This document shows positions 58,248 to 64,000 of a stretch of DNA of 64,000 nt, one piece after another. This DNA comes from JACVRW01 sp963803245 (GTDB lineage: Bacteria > Actinomycetota > Thermoleophilia > Solirubrobacterales > Thermoleophilaceae): NCBI GenBank assembly GCA_963803245.1, contig CAWDLI010000002.1:62001-126000 (forward strand). The letters are read 5' to 3'. Below the pieces are notes generated by a model, which ran no database searches, was not told the DNA's origin, and saw only the letters and a program-made list of their open reading frames with translations. Each line of letters starts with the position of its first letter. Position 1 is the first letter of the stretch. A program made the translations under genes and the position numbers.

Positions 58248-59396
58248 TCACCGCCCGAACGCGCACTTCCAGACGACGGGGTAGATGCGCTCGAGCTTGC
58301 TGAAGTCCGCGGCCGAGAGGCCGTAGACGTCGCCGACGATCGTCCCCCTGGAGTTGATGTCGTTGAGCTGGGTGCTGACGACCTTGTGGGCGCGTGACCG
58401 TGCGGGGACGGGCAGAGCGCGCAGGCCGGCCCAGCCGCTTTGCCAGACCCCGGGGGTGACGACGGGGAAGCCGCTCTCGGTGAACGTGCCGGACATCCCG
58501 GCGGCCTGTCCGCGGTCGTTGACGTCGATGAGCTCCGCGTAGGTGAGGGGCCCGGTTGCGCCTATCAGCTGCGGTTCGGCTGTCCGTGTCTGCCAGATCG
58601 CTGCTTGGTCGCTCTCGGGGTCCGTGTCGGTGCCGAGGTTGCCGAGGTATCCGACCGTCAAGCCGGAGCGGTTGGTCTGCTCGGCTGCTCCGTCGGCCCG
58701 GCCTGGCGGGGTCTTCAGCGCGATCACCTTGCCGGACTTCGTCCAGATGACGGGGTTGTTCTCGCCGTCGTCGTTGGGCAGCTTGCGCGACCACCCGGAC
58801 ACGGTGCCGTCGTTGCCGATGCTCCACGCATTCGTCCAGGTGTGTCCCGGCAGCGCCGGGAGGAAGCTCGCCTTACCCCTCGGTGTCCAGCGCACCGCGC
58901 GTCGCTGGCCGGCGATGAGCAGCGTCCCGGCGATCGCGCCACGTTCGTTGATCGCGTTCCTGTCAGGCACGTCGGCCTGCCGCAGTCGCCCGTTCGGCCC
59001 TCTCAGCACCTTGAAGCGCCCGTGTTGCCACCGGAACGGGAACGTGCGCTCCTTCTTGTCGTAGACCAGGCCGAACACGACGCGGTGGTTGTTCACGCCG
59101 TAGGCCTCAGAGGAGACGTAGCGCCGCGGCACGCCGAGATCGACGGTCCGCGAGACCTTCCCGCCCTTCCACATGATCGCGTGGTAGGTCCCGCCCTTGC
59201 CTTCGGAGAATCCGACGACGTCGCCACGATCGTTCAACGCCTTCGCCTGAACCTCGTGAGAGCCGGCCCGCGGCGACTTCAGGATCGACGCGCTCGGCGG
59301 GCAGGTCGCGGCGGAGGCGATGCCGCCGAAAGCCGCGAACAGCGCCAGCGACGCGATCAGGCTCCGGCCCAGGTGGCTCAGCAGTCTGTGACGCAT
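58248..59396 (-). CDS. Secreted HAF-repeat protein
   Basis: 382 residues with a signal peptide (SLIASLALFAAFGGIASA). About seven repeats contain the HAF-type pattern: a Gly/Asp-rich turn (LNDRGDVVGFSEG, VNNHRVVFGLVYD, INERGAIAGTLLI, VNDRGQAAGMSGT, INSRGTIVGDVYG) followed by a W/R-rich strand (AIMWKGG, PFRWQHG, AVRWTPRG, PVIWTKSG). This gives a beta-propeller-like extracellular protein of unknown function. ATG 59396. Confidence 0.8.
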   Translation of the reverse strand: MRHRLLSHLGRSLIASLALFAAFGGIASAATCPPSASILKSPRAGSHEVQAKALNDRGDVVGFSEGKGGTYHAIMWKGGKVSRTVDLGVPRRYVSSEAYGVNNHRVVFGLVYDKKERTFPFRWQHGRFKVLRGPNGRLRQADVPDRNAINERGAIAGTLLIAGQRRAVRWTPRGKASFLPALPGHTWTNAWSIGNDGTVSGWSRKLPNDDGENNPVIWTKSGKVIALKTPPGRADGAAEQTNRSGLTVGYLGNLGTDTDPESDQAAIWQTRTAEPQLIGATGPLTYAELIDVNDRGQAAGMSGTFTESGFPVVTPGVWQSGWAGLRALPVPARSRAHKVVSTQLNDINSRGTIVGDVYGLSAADFSKLERIYPVVWKCAFGR

Positions 59397-59560
59397 GGAT
59401 ACGGCCCCTCTCCGCGGCCGCCGGGCCGCATTGGTATCTCGGACAGCGACGGGACCAGCCTCACGCCGGCCGCTTGACGACCGCTTGAGACTCGCTGGAC
59501 CCGTCTCGATTCCAACCTTCTCCGAACGCCGTTACGAAGCCGTTACGGGGTGCTCACCGC

Positions 59561-60043
59561 TCACTGCGCGTCGAAGACGAGCAGGTTCAGCTTGGTGTTG
59601 CCGTCGGCGACGTCGACGGGGAGGGTGTTGCAGACCTGGAGCATCGCGGACCCCTCGTCGGACCTGGACGCGATGCTGTAGAAGAGCACCGACACGCTCG
59701 TATTGAAGTCGGGCGTCAGCAGCAGATGGTCTCCCTGGGCGTCGATCCCGCTGATGGTCCTGAAGATGCAGGTGTCGGCCGGCACTGTGCCGACGTTGGC
59801 GTTGAAGCTGACGTACGCCGCCTGGCCGACGTCCTCGTCGTTGAGGGTCCCGTTCTTCAGGTCCGTTCCGGTGAGCGTCTCGTCGACCACGTCCTCCCCG
59901 AGGAAGGAGTGGACGTCGAAGGTGTTGATGGTGTTGTCCTTGACGTCGCCGCTCTGGATCTCGCTGTTGCCGATGTCGACGAACAGGGCCAGGGTCGCAA
60001 CGACGTTGGCGTAGCTGAGCCGGCGGGAAAGTCTGGAAAGCAT
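59561..60043 (-). CDS. GDVKDxSINTFDV-repeat protein, copy 3, internally shortened
   Basis: 160 residues. The N-terminal helix (LSYANVVATLALFVDIGN) runs straight into SEIQSGDVKDNTINTFDVHS. About 30 residues present in copies 1 and 2 (the ALGGT signal end and the DIIDGEVRSxDIRND block) are missing. The C-terminal part is a different beta domain, ending NTKLNLLVFDAQ. With the signal cleavage region gone, export is doubtful. Likely an in-frame deletion; still open. Confidence 0.6.
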   Translation of the reverse strand: MLSRLSRRLSYANVVATLALFVDIGNSEIQSGDVKDNTINTFDVHSFLGEDVVDETLTGTDLKNGTLNDEDVGQAAYVSFNANVGTVPADTCIFRTISGIDAQGDHLLLTPDFNTSVSVLFYSIASRSDEGSAMLQVCNTLPVDVADGNTKLNLLVFDAQ

Positions 60044-60124
60044 CGATCCGACATTCCCCGACCGCCGTTACGGGTCCGTTACGGCGCCAGGCCCACCTCT
60101 CGCGACGGCGCCAGTTAGGGGCCC

Positions 60125-60466
60125 CTACGCGCGGAAGTCGAGCACCTGCTCGGGGGGCGGAGACTCCTCGGCGAGGTCCATGCCGTGGACGTCCTTGATG
60201 TGCTCGCGGAACCACTGGTCGAACGGCTCGTCCGAGGTTGCGAGTGCTCCCATCGCCGCCTGAACGTCGTCCGCTTCGATCACGACCACCGCCACGTCGC
60301 CGCCGGGTGTGCTCTGGATCCACACGGCCTCGCGCGTGATGCCGGCGCGCTTGCGTGAAGCCTCATGATCGGCCTGCCGGTCGCCATGCGCGCAGGACGC
60401 GAGGGCCTCGCGGTCGGCGTCGGTCTTACCGGGAAGCAGTGGTGCGGCGAAGGCGATGGTCGGCAT
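60125..60466 (-). CDS. Conserved hypothetical protein (DUF6176-like)
   Basis: 113 residues from ATG 60466, preceded by GGGGAA. MPTIAFAAPLLPGKTDADRE, then RAGITREAVWIQSTPGGDVA, VVVIEADDVQAAMGALATSD and EPFDQWFREHIKDVHGMDL. The beta-alpha pattern with VxIEADDxxAA and SDEPFDxWF resembles the DUF6176 group, probably a ferredoxin-like fold. Function unknown. Confidence 0.6.
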   Translation of the reverse strand: MPTIAFAAPLLPGKTDADREALASCAHGDRQADHEASRKRAGITREAVWIQSTPGGDVAVVVIEADDVQAAMGALATSDEPFDQWFREHIKDVHGMDLAEESPPPEQVLDFRA

Positions 60467-60533
60467 GTGGTTCCCCCTGTGCTCGTCGTCGTGGTCTGAC
60501 CGGGGCGCATCTAACAAGTTCCGGCGCCCGCGG

Positions 60534-61670
60534 CTACCGGCAGAACACGTTCTGGCACTGGAGCGGATTGCCGTTGCCGCTCGCCGTATTGCCACCCAGG
60601 TCCGTCACGCCGGCCACCGCCTCGATGCCGAGGTCGCCGTTGCCGGTGGCGGAGTTCTGCCCGATGAGCGTGCCCGGGGCGTCGACGTCGATCCCGTCGT
60701 CGGCGGCACCCGCGACGAGGTTGCGTTCGACCAGCGACGCGCGCGCGCCGGCGATCACTGCGATGCCGTCTCCCTGGAGGCCGATCCGGTCGAGGGTGTT
60801 GGCGCGGATCCGGTTCCGCGCGCCGGCCACCTCGATGCCTCCGCTGTTCGCCTCGGCGACGGTGTTCTCGCCGATGAGGTTCCGGTTGCCGCTGAGGCGA
60901 ATGCCCCAGCCGGGGCCGTCGGTCGCGATGGTGTTCGCCCGGATCTCGTTCCGGTTCGCGCCGGTCATGCTCAGCACCGGTGTCGCGAGTCCGGTGTCGA
61001 GCGTGTTCGCCGCGACGAGGTTTCGGTTCGAGGCACGGACCGCGAACGCGATGCCGTTCGCCTCGACGTCGTTACGGATGAGCAGGTTGCGGTCGGAGCC
61101 GTCGATCAACTGGACGCCATCGCCCGCGTGCTGGCCCACGTCGCCGCTCACCGTGTTGTCGCCGATCCGATTGCGATCGGATCCGGAGAGGAGGATCGCC
61201 GGGCCGCCGCCCGCGACCGACGTGTTGCGGACCGCGTTCTCGTGCGAGCCGGACATGAAGACGCCCACGCGCGTGTAGCCGAACGGGCCGCCGGCGACGA
61301 TGGTCAGTCCATCGAGCAATGCGCGGCTCGTCCCGGCGAGGTGGACGGCGTGGTCGAAGGAGCTGATCGTCCCGTCCCTGATCACGATCCGGTCGTAGCC
61401 GCCGCTGTTGTCGACGCCGTTCTGCCCGAGGCAGTTGACCCTGCAGTCGTAGCCGGCGAAGCGGCCGGCAATCGTGTGTCCGTTCAGGTCGATGGTGATA
61501 CCCGGGGCGCCGACCACCAGGCCGTTGACGCCGCAGTCCGAAAGGTCGTTCTCGAGCGTGACGTCGTGGGTCACGACGTCACCACAGGCGAGCGGCTCAG
61601 CGGCGGCCGGGGCGGCCGCGGCCGAGAGCGCGGCGATGGTCAGGGCGAGGAGGACGAGGGGGCGGCGCAT
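60534..61670 (-). CDS. Secreted right-handed parallel beta-helix (NosD-like) protein
   Basis: 378 residues from ATG 61670. Signal LVLLALTIAALSAAAAPAAA, then many 20-24-residue coils with Asn ladders: NRNLIGENTVAEANSGGIEV, RNRIRANTLDRIGLQGDGIA, NRNEIRANTIATDGPGWGIR. ENDLSDCGVNGLVVGAPGI and IDLNGHTIAG start the helix. A TTACTA box lies 9 nt upstream. Could be a carbohydrate-active or surface protein; no catalytic residues are recognised. Confidence 0.75.
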   Translation of the reverse strand: MRRPLVLLALTIAALSAAAAPAAAEPLACGDVVTHDVTLENDLSDCGVNGLVVGAPGITIDLNGHTIAGRFAGYDCRVNCLGQNGVDNSGGYDRIVIRDGTISSFDHAVHLAGTSRALLDGLTIVAGGPFGYTRVGVFMSGSHENAVRNTSVAGGGPAILLSGSDRNRIGDNTVSGDVGQHAGDGVQLIDGSDRNLLIRNDVEANGIAFAVRASNRNLVAANTLDTGLATPVLSMTGANRNEIRANTIATDGPGWGIRLSGNRNLIGENTVAEANSGGIEVAGARNRIRANTLDRIGLQGDGIAVIAGARASLVERNLVAGAADDGIDVDAPGTLIGQNSATGNGDLGIEAVAGVTDLGGNTASGNGNPLQCQNVFCR

Positions 61671-61768
61671 GGTTCCGTGTAGTAACACAACCCTTGAGCA
61701 ATCGGAGGCCCAGTGTCGAGCGGCGGGGTGGCGCGGGCCCCTGCGTCTGCGATAGGTTCGGCGGCGCG

Positions 61769-63253
61769 ATGGCCCTCGCTCGCTCAGGCGCAGTCACGAT
61801 CGTCGTGGCTGCGCTGCTTCTCGTCCCGTCCGCCGCGGTCGGTGCGACGCCCATTCCCCAGAACCCGGCCGAGCTCGTGGGCCTCGATCTCTTCACCGGC
61901 TCGGTGGCCACGCCCCATCCCGTCTCGGCTCCGAAGCCGCCGCGCCATCCGTTCATGGCGGCGAACGGGCGCAGCAACGTGCACAACGACGCCTACCAGA
62001 CCGACACGTACTGGAACGCGGGCCCGATCGGCCGCGACCTGCGCACCTACTCCCAGGCCTACGGCGGCCTCGGGAGCTGTGGCATCACGATCGTGTTCGA
62101 CAAGCAGGGCCGCCTGCTCACAACGTGCATCTCCGCCACGTCGGTCCAGCTGCGCCTGATGGATCCGCAGACGCTCGACACGGTCGCCACCCACCTGCTG
62201 CCGCCGCGGGTCATCCCGGAGGGCAAGAGCCCGTTCGACACGCCCGGCGGCGCCTACTTCTATCTCGACAACAAGGACCGGGCGGTCGTCTCGATGAACC
62301 GCAAGATCTTCGTCGTCGCCATCGAGGGCAATACGCTGCGCCGCGTCCGCACCTACAACGTCGCGCGCTGGGTTCCCGCAGACGATCAGCTCAACTCGGC
62401 GCTGCCCGACTGGAAGGGGCGCCTCTGGTTCGTGACGCGCCACAACGGGATCGTCGGGGCGCTGAACCGGCGAACGGGCAAGCTGCTCGGCAAGTACCGC
62501 ACCGGCGAGGCGATCGGTAACTCGTTCGCGATGGACCAGACCGGCGGCGTGTTCGTGGTCACCGACCGCGCCCAGTACCGGTTCGACGCCACGCGCCGCG
62601 GCAAGCCGAAGCTGAGCTGGCGCTTCCGCTACGACAACATCCGCAAGCTGAAGCCCGGGCAGTTCGACGCCGGGTCGGGCACCACGCCGACCCTGATGGG
62701 CGGCCGCTACCTGTCGATAGCCGACAACGCCGACCACATGCAGGTGGTGGTCCTGCGGCGGGCCAAGAAGCTCCCGCGCGGGAAGCGCCGGCTGGTGTGC
62801 GAGCAGCCCGTGTTCAAGAAGGGCGCCGGTGCCACCGAGAACTCGATCATCGCGACGCCCACCTCGATGATCGTCGAGAACAACTACGGCTACGCACCGC
62901 CGCCAACCGCTACGGAGGGCGGCAACACCACGCAGCCGGGCATCGAACGTGTGGACATCAAGCGGAACGGCAAGGGCTGCCGGACCGTCTGGAAGAGCCA
63001 GGAGATCTCGCCGAGCACCGTGCCGAAGCTCTCACTCGCCACCGGCCTGATGTACGCCTACACGAAGCCGCCCGGCCTGCCCGACCGCTGGTACGTGACC
63101 GCGATCGACTTCCGCACCGGGAAGACCGTGTGGAGCCGCCTGATCGGCACCGGTCTCTTCTACAACGTGCACTACGCGGGCCTCGCGATCAGCCCCACCG
63201 GCGTCCTCTACTCGGGCGTGCTCGGCGGGACGATCGCGCTGGCCGACGGCTGA
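61769..63253 (+). CDS. Secreted beta-propeller (PQQ-like) protein
   Basis: 494 residues. Signal GAVTIVVAALLLVPSAAVGA, then repeats such as VFDKQGRLLTTCISATSVQL, GRLWFVTRHNGIVGALNRRT, GGVFVVTDRAQYRFDATRRG and VTAIDFRTGKTVWSRLIGTG. The GxxVxxLD/F-R-x-G pattern matches PQQ-like propellers, but no PQQ-binding set is seen. Start ATG 61769 with TAGGTT 10 nt upstream. It converges on the GMC gene, with 6 nt between stops, and might act on the same extracellular substrate. Confidence 0.7.
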   Translation: MALARSGAVTIVVAALLLVPSAAVGATPIPQNPAELVGLDLFTGSVATPHPVSAPKPPRHPFMAANGRSNVHNDAYQTDTYWNAGPIGRDLRTYSQAYGGLGSCGITIVFDKQGRLLTTCISATSVQLRLMDPQTLDTVATHLLPPRVIPEGKSPFDTPGGAYFYLDNKDRAVVSMNRKIFVVAIEGNTLRRVRTYNVARWVPADDQLNSALPDWKGRLWFVTRHNGIVGALNRRTGKLLGKYRTGEAIGNSFAMDQTGGVFVVTDRAQYRFDATRRGKPKLSWRFRYDNIRKLKPGQFDAGSGTTPTLMGGRYLSIADNADHMQVVVLRRAKKLPRGKRRLVCEQPVFKKGAGATENSIIATPTSMIVENNYGYAPPPTATEGGNTTQPGIERVDIKRNGKGCRTVWKSQEISPSTVPKLSLATGLMYAYTKPPGLPDRWYVTAIDFRTGKTVWSRLIGTGLFYNVHYAGLAISPTGVLYSGVLGGTIALADG

Positions 63254-63259
63254 GCCGGC

Positions 63260-64000
63260 CTACGCGTAGCTCCTGACCTTCGCGTCCACGTCGGCGTCGG
63301 AGCTGCGGCGCCGTGGCGTCACGTGCGGGCCGATGGACACGCCCGGCACGCCGGGCCGGAAGCCGGACGGGCGCGCGGGGAGCGAGTAGTCGGCGCTGCG
63401 CGCGATCAGCTGCTCGACCGACCGCTCGGCGACGGCCGAGATCGTCAGCGACGGGTTCACTCCGAGCGAGGTCGGGATCGCGGAGGAGTCCATGCAGAAG
63501 AGGCCCGGGTAGTCGAACACCTCGCCGCGATGGTCCACCACGCCGAACGCCTTCGAATCCGCCATGCGGCACCCGCCGAGCGGGTGCGCGGCGCTCACGT
63601 TTCGGTAGGTCGGCGGCATCAGCCGCCCGAGCCCGTTCCGCTCGACGACGCTCCGGATCGCCGCGTTGGCCGCCTCGCGCACCCGCTGCGACTGCTCGGA
63701 CAGCGTGTAGTTGAACGGACCGATCCCGACCGGCCCGGCGTTCGGCCTGATGTGGCTGCCCGTGGGCGGCGGTGCGAGGAACTCGCCGTCGTGGGTGTCC
63801 TCGACCATGGCGAGGATCTCGATGTGGTTGTTGAAGGTGCTGAGCGCGGCCTTCTTCTGGAGCCCCCACCAGGAGGGCTCGCCGGCCGGCGCGCGGCCAT
63901 CGTCGTAGAGCGTGTGAGCGAGCTGCGACAGGTAGATCTCCTGGAGCGTGAAGCGCGTGCCATCGTTCGCGTGGCCCTGCCTCCCGGCCCACCAGTCGTA
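63260..64000 (-). CDS. GMC family oxidoreductase, C-terminal part
   Basis: 247 codons visible; the N-terminal FAD domain lies beyond the right edge. The C-terminal signature is clear: AAHPLGGCRMADSKAFGVVD with the conserved His, and VNPSLTISAVAERSVEQLIA. FTLQEIYLSQLAHTLYDDGR is substrate-domain sequence. Cholesterol-oxidase-like enzymes in actinobacteria share these motifs; the substrate is unknown. Confidence 0.85.
   Translation of the reverse strand, partial: YDWWAGRQGHANDGTRFTLQEIYLSQLAHTLYDDGRAPAGEPSWWGLQKKAALSTFNNHIEILAMVEDTHDGEFLAPPPTGSHIRPNAGPVGIGPFNYTLSEQSQRVREAANAAIRSVVERNGLGRLMPPTYRNVSAAHPLGGCRMADSKAFGVVDHRGEVFDYPGLFCMDSSAIPTSLGVNPSLTISAVAERSVEQLIARSADYSLPARPSGFRPGVPGVSIGPHVTPRRRSSDADVDAKVRSYA

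Overview
The window is high-GC, densely packed bacterial chromosome with GTG and TTG starts and few gaps. An actinobacterial organism of the Thermoleophilia/Solirubrobacterales type is suggested by four things: a dgt-dnaG-rpoD block, many leaderless starts, a family of small NTF2/SnoaL-like proteins beginning MSQENVE, and secreted proteins carrying an 'IRNDDIQSGDVKDNSINTFDV' block. No rRNA or other decisive marker is present, so the taxonomy is inference.

Layout. 0-5.4 kb: error-prone DnaE2 polymerase (cut at the left edge), an M48 metalloprotease and a DUF72 protein. 5.4-11.2 kb: an M36 metalloprotease, an anti-sigma ATPase and a PAS-GAF-PP2C phosphatase, all interrupted by many frameshifts. 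11.3-18.6 kb: metallo-beta-lactamase, EamA transporter, Lrp/AsnC regulator, then a copper module (copA, a secreted partner, csoR, two operators), a GYD protein, the first SnoaL-like gene and an acetyltransferase. 18.7-42.5 kb: housekeeping core, with efp-nusB-xseB-ispA-dxs, OsmC, tlyA-nadK-recN, pyrG, an M20 peptidase, a Nudix hydrolase, xerD, mutM, glutaredoxin, recO, ppdK, two exported proteins, dgt-dnaG-rpoD and tRNA-Asn. 42.5-49.8 kb: glycosyltransferase, LLM oxidoreductase, SDR, exported thioredoxin-fold lipoprotein, exported peptidase. 49.8-64 kb: accessory region rich in secreted proteins (three GDVKDNSINTFDV proteins, an arylsulfotransferase-like lipoprotein, a HAF-repeat protein, a beta-helix protein, a beta-propeller protein, a GMC oxidoreductase cut at the right edge), a tRNA with anticodon CAU, and an array of SnoaL-like genes with gene remnants between them.

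How it works together. Core genes form translationally coupled operons with 1-4 nt overlaps. Many first genes have a TANNNT-like -10 box only 6-10 nt before the start codon, which implies leaderless mRNAs; a minority have strong Shine-Dalgarno sequences. The copper module is built as a CsoR-controlled divergent unit. The most unusual structure is the 52.9-57.8 kb array. There, five intact SnoaL-like genes and one broken copy, all on the minus strand, share a near-identical module of about 33 nt spanning the -10 box, start codon and first codons, although the rest of each protein has diverged; a seventh copy lies at 17.7 kb.

Caution: single-base frameshifts interrupt several genes that should be intact, including pyrG (twice) and xerD. 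The sequence therefore probably contains indel errors, and 'broken' calls need checking against reads.
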